A DNA stretch of 64,000 bases from a virus, in the IMG/VR virus record IMGVR_UViG_3300008259_003217, positions 62,001 through 126,000 of that record, one strand, 5' to 3'. The translations under genes were made by a program, and so were the position numbers. Under the pieces are notes generated by a model, which saw only the letters and a list, made by a program, of their open reading frames with translations, was not told the DNA's origin and made no database searches. Positions 9,483 to 18,900 of the stretch are shown piece by piece (within the stretch, counting starts at the first letter, position 1; every line of letters begins with the position of its first letter).

Positions 9483-9492
9483 ATAAATAAAT
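9473..9492 (+). repeat. (AAAT)5 microsatellite before a start codon
   Basis: Five perfect AAAT units span the last codons of the FEN gene and end exactly at the ATG at 9493. Slippage here would change the leader length of the downstream gene. It may equally be a simple A-rich initiation context. Confidence 0.6.
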
Positions 9493-9942
9493 ATGAAAAA
9501 TCAAGAAGTAACGAAAGTTGAATTTTTATTAATGTGTAACGATAACATTGTAGTTCAACGATATTTTAATGTTAAGGGATTCAACAAAAACGCACACAAA
9601 TCTATTGAGTTCTACGAATATATTGACAGATTGTGTAATAAACTACAGTATGATTTAAAAATGAGAAGTGTAGTTTATATGTTGGACAATCAGTTTGAAA
9701 TTACTGAAAATCCTGAGATATTAAACACGTCAATAACGGATGGTGATGAGAACTTTAACATATACATTAAGTTGGACGATATGACAATTTGTCAGAGAAC
9801 ATTCGACGCTAAAGTATACCCACCAAAGGTAAGATATACCGTAGACCTACGACCAAAGTTAAAATCCATATTGGGTGACCTTACTGACATTTTTTCTGGT
9901 AAGAAATTTAATTATTTTTATCCGCAATTTATCGAGAATTAA
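9493..9942 (+). CDS. Hypothetical protein upstream of helicase
   Basis: 149 residues, not recognised. Alternating hydrophobic strands (VEFLLMCNDNIVVQRYF, FNIYIKLDDMTICQRTF) suggest a mixed alpha/beta soluble fold with two similar strand-loop-strand units ending in VQRYF and CQRTF, possibly an internal duplication. No signal peptide or membrane segment. The position between the primer-removal nuclease and the DnaB helicase suggests a replication accessory role, such as a helicase-loading or clamp-related factor, but nothing in the sequence proves it. Confidence 0.6.
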   Translation: MKNQEVTKVEFLLMCNDNIVVQRYFNVKGFNKNAHKSIEFYEYIDRLCNKLQYDLKMRSVVYMLDNQFEITENPEILNTSITDGDENFNIYIKLDDMTICQRTFDAKVYPPKVRYTVDLRPKLKSILGDLTDIFSGKKFNYFYPQFIEN

Positions 9943-9945
9943 TAC

Positions 9946-9957
9946 TATTTATCAATA
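9946..9957 (+). promoter_or_regulatory. Late-like box upstream of dnaB
   Basis: TATTTATCAATA, 18 nt before the helicase ATG at 9976. It matches the TATTTATNAATA motif shared with virion genes, although the helicase would be expected to be early, so this copy may be coincidental or a second promoter. Confidence 0.35.
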
Positions 9958-9975
9958 CTAAAGTAATAAAAAAAT

Positions 9976-11367
9976 ATGGCGACTAACAAAAATTTTGAAT
10001 ATCTAGGTAACACTTTTCAACTACAACTACTTAATCAAATAATTTTAGACAAAGACTTTTCTGTGTCGATAATAGATGTACTTAATACAAATTATTTTGA
10101 AAACCAATACTTCAAAATAATCATCCAAATGGTCAAAGAGTATCATATAAAGTACGATCATACACCATCCTTTGAGACACTAGAACAAATAACAAAGTCT
10201 GAGTTACAAAATCAAATGGCTTCTAAAATAGTCTTGGATACAATATCTAAGATTAAAGAAGCTCCATTGGACGGATCTAATTTTGTTCAAGAGAAAGCAC
10301 TTAAATTCTGTAAACAACAAGAACTACAGAAAGTGATGAAAAAAGCCCAGAAAATTATCGATGGTGGGGAATTTGAAAACTACGTCACACTGGAAGAAAT
10401 GGTAAAAGAGGCTTTAATGGTTGGTTCAAAAGACACATCAATGTTAGATGTCTTTTCAAACATAGACCAAGTTCTTGAAGAAGATTACAGACACCCGATC
10501 CCAATGGGAATACCAGGTATTGATAGACTGTTAAAAGGTGGATTAGCTAAAGGTGAAATTGGTGTAATTTTAGCACCAACCGGAGTTGGTAAATCCACAA
10601 TATTAACAAAGATATCAAACCACGCTTTTAACTTAGGAAAAAACGTACTTCAAATATTTTTTGAGGACAATCCAAAAGTGATCCAACGAAAACACTTTAC
10701 ACTTTGGACAAAAATACACCCAGATGAATTGTCTGAACGTAAAGAGGAAGTAATTAGTAAAGTTAAAAAGATTGAAGAGACAATGGACAACAGATTGGAG
10801 TTAAAAAAACTACCCTCTGACACTAAAACTATGTCACAGATAAAGAATGAGATCAGAAAATTAATATCTGATGGTATGAGGGTTGATATGGTGGTTTTAG
10901 ACTATATAGATTGTGTTGTTCCGGATAAAAACTTAGGTGACGAATGGAAAAGTGAAGGATCGGTTATGAGAGCTTTCGAGGCTATGTGTCACGAACTAAA
11001 CATTGTTGGATGGACAGCTACACAAGGGAATAGATCATCGATTTCTTCTGAAGTGGTAACTACCGACCAAATGGGTGGATCAATTAAAAAGGCACAGGTA
11101 GGTCACGTAATAATCTCAGTAGCTAAGACACTACAACAAAAAGAAATGAAGTTAGCGACAATAGCCATAACAAAATCAAGAATTGGTGATGATGGAGTGG
11201 TTTTCGAGAACTGTAAATTTGATAACGCTATGATTGAAATCGACACTGAAAGTTCAATGACCTTTTTAGGGTTGGAAGAACAAAAAGAAGAGAGACAACG
11301 ATTAAGGGTTAAAGAGTTAATGGAAAAAAGAAAACAAAACAATAACACCAATAATACAATAAATTAA
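9976..11367 (+). CDS. DnaB/gp41-type replicative helicase
   Basis: 463 residues. Hexameric 5'-3' helicase unwinding DNA at the fork. The N-terminal helical domain (about 1-150) is followed by the RecA-like motor: linker region IPMGIPGIDRLLKGGL, Walker A APTGVGKST (200-208), Walker B MVVLDYID (about 303-310), then GWTATQGNRSS and ITKSRIGDDG, which correspond to DnaB motifs H3 and H4 with the arginine-finger region. Length equals T4 gp41 (475). The C-terminus is a short asparagine-rich tail. Its primase partner is at 41569, unusually far away. Followed at 18 nt by the ribonucleotide reductase gene. Confidence 0.9.
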   Translation: MATNKNFEYLGNTFQLQLLNQIILDKDFSVSIIDVLNTNYFENQYFKIIIQMVKEYHIKYDHTPSFETLEQITKSELQNQMASKIVLDTISKIKEAPLDGSNFVQEKALKFCKQQELQKVMKKAQKIIDGGEFENYVTLEEMVKEALMVGSKDTSMLDVFSNIDQVLEEDYRHPIPMGIPGIDRLLKGGLAKGEIGVILAPTGVGKSTILTKISNHAFNLGKNVLQIFFEDNPKVIQRKHFTLWTKIHPDELSERKEEVISKVKKIEETMDNRLELKKLPSDTKTMSQIKNEIRKLISDGMRVDMVVLDYIDCVVPDKNLGDEWKSEGSVMRAFEAMCHELNIVGWTATQGNRSSISSEVVTTDQMGGSIKKAQVGHVIISVAKTLQQKEMKLATIAITKSRIGDDGVVFENCKFDNAMIEIDTESSMTFLGLEEQKEERQRLRVKELMEKRKQNNNTNNTIN

Positions 11368-11385
11368 ATAAAAAAATTTTAAATC

Positions 11386-13245
11386 ATGGATGTATCACAA
11401 AGAATATTAAGTGACATTACTGTTTACATGAAGTACGCTAAATTCTTACCAGAGAAAAATAGAAGAGAAACCTGGGACGAATTAGTTACACGAAATAAAG
11501 AAATGCACCAAAAGAAATACCCTAAAATCAAAGATGAGATCGAAGAGGTGTATAAAATGGTGTATGATAAAAAAATATTACCTTCGATGAGGTCATTACA
11601 ATTTGGTGGAAAACCTATTGAGATATCACCAAATAGGGTCTACAATTGTGCTTATTTACCGATTGACCACACAGACGCTTTCGCTGAAACAATGTTCTTA
11701 TTGTTAGGTGGTACCGGTGTAGGGTTTTCAGTACAAAAACACCACGTAGATAAATTATCGGAGATTAAAAAACCAAATCCAAGTAGAACCAGAAGATATT
11801 TGATTGGTGATTCAATTGAAGGGTGGGCTGACGCTATTAAAGTATTAATGGAGTCATACTTTGGATCTAAATCGTCAACACCAATATTTGATTTTTCAGA
11901 TATTAGACAAAAAGGGTCTTTATTAGTAACATCAGGTGGTAAAGCACCAGGACCACAACCATTGAAAGATTGTATACACAATATTACAAAAGTTTTGGAA
12001 AATAAAACTGATGGAAGTAGGTTAACACCGATTGAAACACATGACATCGTTTGTCATATCGCTGACGCGGTACTAGCTGGTGGGATTAGAAGAGCCGCTC
12101 TTATTTCACTATTTTCAGCTGATGATGATGAAATGATCTCTTGTAAATCTGGAAACTGGTGGGAGTCGAATCCACAAAGAGGTAGAGCTAATAACTCAGC
12201 GGTATTACTTAGACATAAGGTAACACAAGAATACTTTATGGGTCTTTGGAAACGAATTGAGTTATCCGGAGCTGGTGAACCAGGAATTTATTTATCAAAC
12301 GATAAAGATTGGGGGACAAACCCATGTTGTGAAATCGGTCTTAGACCATATCAATTTTGTAACCTATGTGAGGTTAACGCTTCTGATATTGAATCACAAG
12401 AAGACTTTGAAAAAAGAGTTAAAGGAGCTGCTTTCATTGGTACACTACAGGCTGGATACACAGATTTCCATTACTTAAGAGATGTTTGGAAAAGAACAAC
12501 TGAGAAAGACGCTCTTATTGGGATTGGTATGACAGGTATTGGATCTGGAGTGGTATTAGGTTACGATATGAAATTAGCCGCTGAAGCTGTTAAAGAGGAA
12601 AATCAAAGGGTAGCTAACCTAATTGGTATTAACAAATCAGCTAGAACAACAACGGTTAAACCATCCGGAACCTCATCATTAGTCTTAGGAACATCTTCTG
12701 GTATTCACGCTTGGCACAATGATTTCTACTTAAGAAGAATCCGAGTTGGTAAAAATGAATCAATATACCAACACTTAGTGACAAATCACCCAGAGTTAGT
12801 TGAAGATGAATATTTCAGACCACATGATACCGCGGTAATAACAATCCCACAGAAAGCACCTGAAGGGTCAATTTTAAGACATGAGTCAGTATTCCAAATG
12901 TTGGAACGAGTTAAGAAGGTATCACAAGAGTGGGTAAGAACTGGACATAGAAGTGGTCAAAACACTCATAATGTTTCGGCAACTGTTTCTATCAAAGATG
13001 ATGAATGGGATTTAGTTGGTGATTGGATGTGGAAAAATAGAAAGTTCTATAACGGATTGTCAGTTTTACCATACAATGGTGGAACATACACACAAGCACC
13101 TTTTGAAGATTGTACTGAAGAGGATTTTGAAAGATTGGTAATTACATTAAAAGATGTTGATCTAACAAAAGTAATCGAACTACAAGATAACACTGACCTT
13201 AGAGGTGAAGCCGCTTGTGCTGGTGGAGCTTGTGAAATCGTTTAA
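11386..13245 (+). CDS. nrdJ: Class II adenosylcobalamin-dependent ribonucleoside-triphosphate reductase (RTPR-like)
   Basis: 619 residues. Converts ribonucleotides to deoxyribonucleotides using coenzyme B12, without oxygen dependence. Features: a substrate-site cysteine in VYNCAY (C88), the glycine-rich GGTGVGFSV, the active-site loop NPCCEIGL (N312-L319) followed by CNLCEVN, and TVKPSGTSS near the end of the barrel. The C-terminus CAGGACEIV carries the CxxxxC pair (C611, C616) that passes reducing power in the monomeric Lactobacillus-type RTPR. It is shorter than that enzyme (about 740). No small-subunit gene is needed or seen. A partial gene at the window end may encode the thioredoxin partner. 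The host must supply or import cobalamin. Confidence 0.9.
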   Translation: MDVSQRILSDITVYMKYAKFLPEKNRRETWDELVTRNKEMHQKKYPKIKDEIEEVYKMVYDKKILPSMRSLQFGGKPIEISPNRVYNCAYLPIDHTDAFAETMFLLLGGTGVGFSVQKHHVDKLSEIKKPNPSRTRRYLIGDSIEGWADAIKVLMESYFGSKSSTPIFDFSDIRQKGSLLVTSGGKAPGPQPLKDCIHNITKVLENKTDGSRLTPIETHDIVCHIADAVLAGGIRRAALISLFSADDDEMISCKSGNWWESNPQRGRANNSAVLLRHKVTQEYFMGLWKRIELSGAGEPGIYLSNDKDWGTNPCCEIGLRPYQFCNLCEVNASDIESQEDFEKRVKGAAFIGTLQAGYTDFHYLRDVWKRTTEKDALIGIGMTGIGSGVVLGYDMKLAAEAVKEENQRVANLIGINKSARTTTVKPSGTSSLVLGTSSGIHAWHNDFYLRRIRVGKNESIYQHLVTNHPELVEDEYFRPHDTAVITIPQKAPEGSILRHESVFQMLERVKKVSQEWVRTGHRSGQNTHNVSATVSIKDDEWDLVGDWMWKNRKFYNGLSVLPYNGGTYTQAPFEDCTEEDFERLVITLKDVDLTKVIELQDNTDLRGEAACAGGACEIV

Positions 13246-13248
13246 CAG

Positions 13249-13329
13249 ATGAAAGTTACCTGGGGAAACAACGTTACTTTAACTTACCAAGTTTTATTAG
13301 CGTACTATAATCTAAGAAAAAAGAATTAA
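13249..13329 (+). CDS. Possible 26-aa microprotein
   Basis: ATG at 13249 opens 26 codons (MKVTWGNNVTLTYQVLLAYY then NLRKKN) and the stop lies 1 nt before the ATG of the DUF5522 gene. It fills the whole gap between nrdJ and that gene, and the junction looks like translational coupling. No ribosome binding site and no recognisable family; it could be a leader rather than a functional peptide. Confidence 0.3.
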   Translation: MKVTWGNNVTLTYQVLLAYYNLRKKN

Positions 13330-13330
13330 G

Positions 13331-13561
13331 ATGACAGTTAACTCATCAAACGATTGGATACAACAGTTATATGTTCGGGAGATCACCAAAAAGACTCCCG
13401 AACCTGACTTTTATAAGGATAAGTTTGGTAATATTGTAATGACAGAATCATTCCACATAAAACGAGGAAAGTGTTGTGGATCCGGTTGTAAACACTGTCC
13501 TTACGAACCATTATACCAAAAAGGAAGTACTAATTTAAAGGAATCACTGAGAAATCAGTGA
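13331..13561 (+). CDS. DUF5522-like cysteine-rich protein
   Basis: 76 residues. The core MTESFHIKRGKCCGSGCKHC then PYEP matches the small DUF5522 family common in Bacteroidetes genomes, whose signature is RGxCCGxGCxHCPY. Four cysteines (C48, C49, C53, C56) and histidines H42 and H55 suggest a metal site. Molecular function is unknown. A phage copy next to nrdJ points to acquisition from a Bacteroidetes host; a link to redox or metal handling is speculative. The stop codon lies inside the stem of the following terminator. Confidence 0.7.
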   Translation: MTVNSSNDWIQQLYVREITKKTPEPDFYKDKFGNIVMTESFHIKRGKCCGSGCKHCPYEPLYQKGSTNLKESLRNQ

Positions 13562-13569
13562 TTTTTTTT
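13542..13569 (+). terminator. Rho-independent terminator overlapping the DUF5522 stop
   Basis: AATCACTGA (13542-13550), loop GAAA, TCAGTGATT (13555-13563), then a T run to 13569. A perfect 9-bp stem closed by a GNRA-type tetraloop. It separates the replication unit from the tail unit. Confidence 0.9.
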
Positions 13570-13594
13570 ATTTATATAAAATATCTGAATACTA

Positions 13595-13606
13595 TATTTA
13601 TTAGAT
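13595..13606 (+). promoter_or_regulatory. Late-like box directly before gp25
   Basis: TATTTATTAGAT abuts the gp25 ATG at 13607. It fits the TATTTAT half of the late-like motif, but a promoter this close would give a nearly leaderless mRNA. Confidence 0.3.
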
Positions 13607-14065
13607 ATGTCTAACGGTATAACATATGGTATAACATTTCCCTTTAGGGATTCTTTTGTTGGGAGGTATCTTGACGCTTCAGATACTATTGATGAAGAAA
13701 TTAGAAATAATCTAATTCATCTTTTATTAACTAGAAAGGGTAGTAGATATTTTTTACCAGATTTTGGTACAAGATTATATGAATATATATTTGAACCATT
13801 GGATGGACCAACATTTAGTGATATTGAGTTTGAGATTAGAGATTCGGTTGAAAAATACATACCAGGTATACTTATAACAAACATAAAAATAACTGACGCT
13901 TCGTTAGGTTTGGAAGACAAAGGTACTTATATTACGGATTCTGGTGAGAGAGAATTTAAGGTAACCAATATAGGTGATAGAGAACACACCGCTAAAGTTA
14001 GAATAGACTATAGAATAACCAATCAAGCTTTAGAAAGCAGTGATTTTGTAATTATTAACATATAA
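13607..14065 (+). CDS. GPW/gp25 family baseplate wedge protein
   Basis: 152 residues, the usual size for gp25. It builds the contractile sheath-baseplate interface. Typical family features are an N-terminal FPFRDS, the helix EEIRNNLIHLLLTRKGSRYFLPDFGTR cut here into LLLTRKGSRYFLPDFGTRLY as the core, EYIFEPLDG, and a C-terminal strand pair ending VRIDYRITN. The GSRxxxPDFGxxL signature is intact. It opens the tail gene block after a terminator and is followed at 1 nt by the gp6-like gene, as in many contractile tail operons. Confidence 0.88.
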   Translation: MSNGITYGITFPFRDSFVGRYLDASDTIDEEIRNNLIHLLLTRKGSRYFLPDFGTRLYEYIFEPLDGPTFSDIEFEIRDSVEKYIPGILITNIKITDASLGLEDKGTYITDSGEREFKVTNIGDREHTAKVRIDYRITNQALESSDFVIINI

Positions 14066-14066
14066 C

Positions 14067-15905
14067 ATGGCTGAAAAGAAAATATCGTACACAACAAGGG
14101 ATTTCCAGGGGATAAGAACTGAGTTGATTAATTTTACTAGAACTTATTATCCAGACCTAATTCAAAATTTTAACGACGCTGGTATTTTTTCAGTGATGTT
14201 AGATTTAAATGCTGCGGTAACCGACAACCTACAATTTCAAATTGATAGAAGTATCCAAGAAACAGTTTTACAATACGCTCAACAAAAATCTTCAGTATAT
14301 AACATAGCTAGAACATATGGTTTAAAAATCCCAGGACAAAGACCATCAGTCGCTTTGGTTGATTTCTCAATACAGGTTCCAGCTTTTGGGGACAGTGAAG
14401 ATTTAAGATATTGTGGTATTTTAAGAAGGGGATCTCAGGTTAGTGGAGCTGGACAACCATTTGAAACGGTATATGATATAGACTTTTCATCACCAGTTAA
14501 CTCTGAAGGATCACCAAATAGATTGAAAGTACCTAATTTTAACTCAGATGGGTCATTAAGTAATTACACCATAACAAAACGAGAAGTTGTTGTTAATGGT
14601 ATAACAAAGGTATTTAAAAGAATTATAACCGCTAACGATGTTAGACCATTCTTTGAGTTATTTTTACCAGAAAAAAACGTATTAGGTGTTACTAGTGTAT
14701 TACTCAAAGACGGTACACAATATAACACGATACCCCAACCACAAGAATTTTTAGGGTTAGATAATAGATGGTACGAAGTAAAAGCTTTAGCTGAGGACAG
14801 AGTCTTTATTGAGGACCCAACCAAAGTTTCTGACCAACCAGGGGTTAAAGTTGGGAAATATATAACTACTAACACAAAATTTGTTACCGAATATACACCT
14901 GAAGGATTTTTAAAAATGACATTTGGTGGGGGTAGTGTTTCAGCTGAAGAACAATTACGGGAGTTTGCTAGAAATGGAGCTTATTTTGATCTAAATAAGT
15001 ACTCAAATAACCTAGGATTGGGATCAGCTTTAAAATCAAACTCAACTTTATTTATACAGTATAGAATAGGTGGTGGACAAGCGACAAATTTAGGTTCTAA
15101 TGTGATCACACAAATAGGAACCGTCTCATTCTCCGTTAACGGTCCATCTGATAGTGAGAATAGATTGGTAATAAACTCATTAAAATGTAATAATGTTACC
15201 GCAGCTATTGGTGGATCTAACCAACCAACAGTTGAGGAGGTTAGACAATATGTATCATTTAACTTTGCGGCACAAAACAGAGCGGTAACGATTAATGATT
15301 ACGAATCTATTTTAAGAACAATGCCATCACAATTTGGTGCTCCAGCTAAGGTATCGGTATTGGAGGAAAATAATAAAATTAAAATAAAAATGTTATCATA
15401 CGACACCGAAGGTAATCTAACTGATAACATATCGAACACAATAAAATCAAACGTAGCTAATTACTTATCTAACTATCGAATGATAAATGATTACATTTCT
15501 ATAGAATCAGCTAGTCCAATAGATCTTAGTATTGAAGTTGACGTTGTTCTAGACTCAACACAAAACCAAGGGTCTTTAATTAGTAAAACAATAGATATTA
15601 TTAGTTCGTATTTTAGTCCATTAAACCAACAATTAGGTAGAAACATTAATGTGTCTGAAATTAGACGACTAATACAAAGTGAAAACGGGGTGATTAGTAT
15701 TTCCGATATTAGATTCTTTAATAAAGTTGGGGGTCAATATTCATCAAACCAAACGTCACAGAGATATTCCAACCCAACAACAAAACAAATAGAATTGGTA
15801 GCTGATACTATTTTCGCTGAACCAAGTCAAATTTATCAAATAAGATACCCAAATAAGGATATATCTGTCAGAGTTCTTAATTTTAAGAACATTAATTTCT
15901 CTTGA
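14067..15905 (+). CDS. gp6-like (gpJ family) baseplate wedge protein
   Basis: 612 residues. Baseplate wedge component linking the hub to the outer ring. The opening SYTTRDFQGIRTELINFTRT and the following NDAGIFSVMLDLNAAVTDNL are characteristic of T4 gp6/phage baseplate J proteins. A later segment NRAVTINDYESILR with IKMLSYD is the conserved J-family region, followed by PIDLSIEVDVVL and the helix-strand GRNINVSEIRRLIQS. Length is close to T4 gp6 (660). The start is 1 nt after gp25, indicating coupling. Confidence is high because of motif and neighbour agreement. Confidence 0.87.
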   Translation: MAEKKISYTTRDFQGIRTELINFTRTYYPDLIQNFNDAGIFSVMLDLNAAVTDNLQFQIDRSIQETVLQYAQQKSSVYNIARTYGLKIPGQRPSVALVDFSIQVPAFGDSEDLRYCGILRRGSQVSGAGQPFETVYDIDFSSPVNSEGSPNRLKVPNFNSDGSLSNYTITKREVVVNGITKVFKRIITANDVRPFFELFLPEKNVLGVTSVLLKDGTQYNTIPQPQEFLGLDNRWYEVKALAEDRVFIEDPTKVSDQPGVKVGKYITTNTKFVTEYTPEGFLKMTFGGGSVSAEEQLREFARNGAYFDLNKYSNNLGLGSALKSNSTLFIQYRIGGGQATNLGSNVITQIGTVSFSVNGPSDSENRLVINSLKCNNVTAAIGGSNQPTVEEVRQYVSFNFAAQNRAVTINDYESILRTMPSQFGAPAKVSVLEENNKIKIKMLSYDTEGNLTDNISNTIKSNVANYLSNYRMINDYISIESASPIDLSIEVDVVLDSTQNQGSLISKTIDIISSYFSPLNQQLGRNINVSEIRRLIQSENGVISISDIRFFNKVGGQYSSNQTSQRYSNPTTKQIELVADTIFAEPSQIYQIRYPNKDISVRVLNFKNINFS

Positions 15906-15955
15906 TAATTTATTTTTTTATATTTAGGACTATTTTTTGAAAATAGGAAATAAAC

Positions 15956-15967
15956 TATTTATCAAAA
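15956..15967 (+). promoter_or_regulatory. Late-like box upstream of the 1916-aa tail gene
   Basis: TATTTATCAAAA, 9 nt before the ATG at 15977, in a 71-nt AT-rich gap. Partial match to TATTTATNAATA. Confidence 0.35.
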
Positions 15968-15976
15968 AAAGACTTA

Positions 15977-18900
15977 ATGCCTAAATCATATAGAATACGA
16001 ACACAAGTAGGTGTTGACAAATACATTAATCTCAAGTTAGAACAAGACTTTGAAACCTTGGAGATCTTATCATTAAAGATTAACCAAAGTGATATATACA
16101 CAAGAATTTGTTCTGATTATGGGGTCATTGTTGGTCGAGTATTTGTTAATGGGGGTTATGGGTTACCAAACGCTAAAGTATCTTTATTTATCCCGATAGA
16201 AGATTTGGATGAATTAAATCCGGTGGTTTCTGAACTATATCCGTATAAAACATTATCAACATTAAATGAAAACGGGTATAGGTATAATTTATTACCGAAA
16301 GAACCATCATATCCAGGACACTCAGCCACCGGGACATTTCCAACAAAGGAAGAAGTTCTTATTGATCAAACAACTATAGAAGTTTATGACAAATACTACA
16401 AATTTACGGTAAAAACAAACGATAGTGGTGACTACATGATATTCGGTGTACCAACAGGTAGTCAAACCATTTTCATGGATATAGATTTATCCGATATGGG
16501 TTGTTTTTCTTTGTCACCACAAGATTTAATACGTACGGGTCAAGCTAACGAAACCCAATTAAACGGTACAACATTTAAAACGTCAACAGATTTAAATGAA
16601 TTACCACAGATAAAGACATTAAATAAAATTGTTGAGGTCTCACCACTATGGGGTGAAGAAGACGTTTGTCAAATTGGTATCACCAGAGTTGATTTTGACT
16701 TAACAACTGAAAGTAGTGTTAAAATTGAACCAACCTCTATTTTTATGGGGTCAATAGTGTCAACATCAAATGATGACTATTTAAGTACTGGGTGTGTACC
16801 AAAATTGGACATGGGGAATCTTTGTGATTTAGTTTCCGGTCCAGGACAAATTCTATCAATACGACAAACAATAAATGTTGATGAGTTTGGGGATCCGATA
16901 CTAGAACAATATATTCTAGAAAATGATGGTAAAATTATTGATGAAAACGGAACGTGGTTAGCTAATCTACCAATGAACTTAGATTACATAACAACAGACG
17001 AGTTCGGTAATCAAGTAATTTCAAACGACCCAAGTGTTGGAATACCAACAAAATCAAAATATAGATTTAAGATTAAATGGCAAAATGAAACCGGGAATAA
17101 CAATAATTTTATTCGAGCTAATTACCTTGTACCAAACATTAGAGAATATGGATGGGACAACACTAGTTCAGATCCGAGTAACATAGTTCTAATACCTTAC
17201 GTTTCAAATATACCAGTACCCGATTATGAGGATAGTTTAACAATTGTTGGATCTGGTGACCTATTGGGACCTGTGGTGACATCAAACGTATTGACATTTA
17301 GTGTATTTATACAATCTAACCCACTATCAAGTCAGTCACCATACCTAGGGGACCCAAACTTGGGAATTACCGGATTAACAAACAATAATGTCGTAAATAT
17401 TATTTTTACACCAATAGACCCAACATTACCAGCTACAATAACATATCCTGGGGGTTCATTAGGACCTACAACATTCTCAATACCACCTAATACAATATCC
17501 ACGGTTTGGGGAGCGTTTACCCAACAAGGTGGTTTAGTGAGTGACACAACAACAAATGTACAATCATATATTGTGGAAATAGGACCATCTGGTTTAGGTC
17601 CATGGACATTATATTCAGGTAGTTTAAACTCAATTCCTGTTAATGTTGGTGAATTTGTAAGAATAACACCTACAGCTGTTGATATAAGTCAACCACAACA
17701 GGTTGTATATAGTTTTGGAAATCAAAATTATTTTAATTACATAAGATCATACGCTTTTAGTTTAGATTGGGATGACTATGTGGACAAAAATGTGGCTATA
17801 AACTGTGAGGATACATTTTATCAATTCCACTATAATAAAGTTTATACAGTATCGTCATTTATTGATAGGTACAAGAAAGGTAAAAATAAAGATAGACATT
17901 TGGGTATTAAAGAAATTACAGATAGACGGTGTCAAACTGAAAATAATAAATTCCCAGTAAACGACCTACAAAGAAATTTTGATTTTATTGAGTTTGTTGT
18001 ACAATTGCTTTTAAATATATTGACACTACCAATGATTGTGTTAATAACAATAGCTCATTTTGTGATAGTTTCTTGGCCTGTTTTAAAATGGTTGGTATCG
18101 ATTGGTATACCAATATGGTTAGGGTATCAAATCGCTCAAGCGATTGGAACCGCGATATACTCATTCCCAGCGGTGTTCATTGTAATACCACAAATAATCG
18201 CAGCTATTTTATATATTGCGTTATTAGTATTTTTTATTGTATATATAATACCTAGATTAGTTAACTGGAACACATTTAACAGAATTGGATTACCAATGTT
18301 AACATATCCAGATTGTGACGCTTGTCCGTGTGACCCATTATTAGCTAATTTAAATGAACCTGAAGACGACCTTGGTCAGGGAATTGTTGATACAAATAAT
18401 TCATTTTTAGCTGATACAACAGCCTCATACAACTACCAAAACCCAGAATTGGGGTGTAACCCAAGAAATCCGTATCAGAATCGTATTGATGAAGATGACC
18501 CAGGAGTCTCATTTGACGCTGCGGCACAATTCTACCAACTATTTTCTGGTATCGACAGACTAGGTAACCCACGTAGAGGTGTTACAGCTTTTTTAACAAA
18601 AAAAGGTACACCACCATCAGAATGGGGGTATCCAATTACCGAACATTGGCCAAACAAATTAAATAGATTTAACCTTAGAGATAAGTTTTTTTCAGGTAAA
18701 AACTTCATTAGAACTTACGTTAATAACGCTGATGATTACTTTGAGGATCAACCCTTGGTAATTGTCGTCGATTGGAATATGTATAACGCTTTCCAACCGG
18801 GAGAGATGATAACGTTCCAAAACCCAAGAATGTCTGGGGACATCCATAGAATTACAGGATTAACGGACTCAACTGGGGGTACACTTTATAATGAGTTTAA

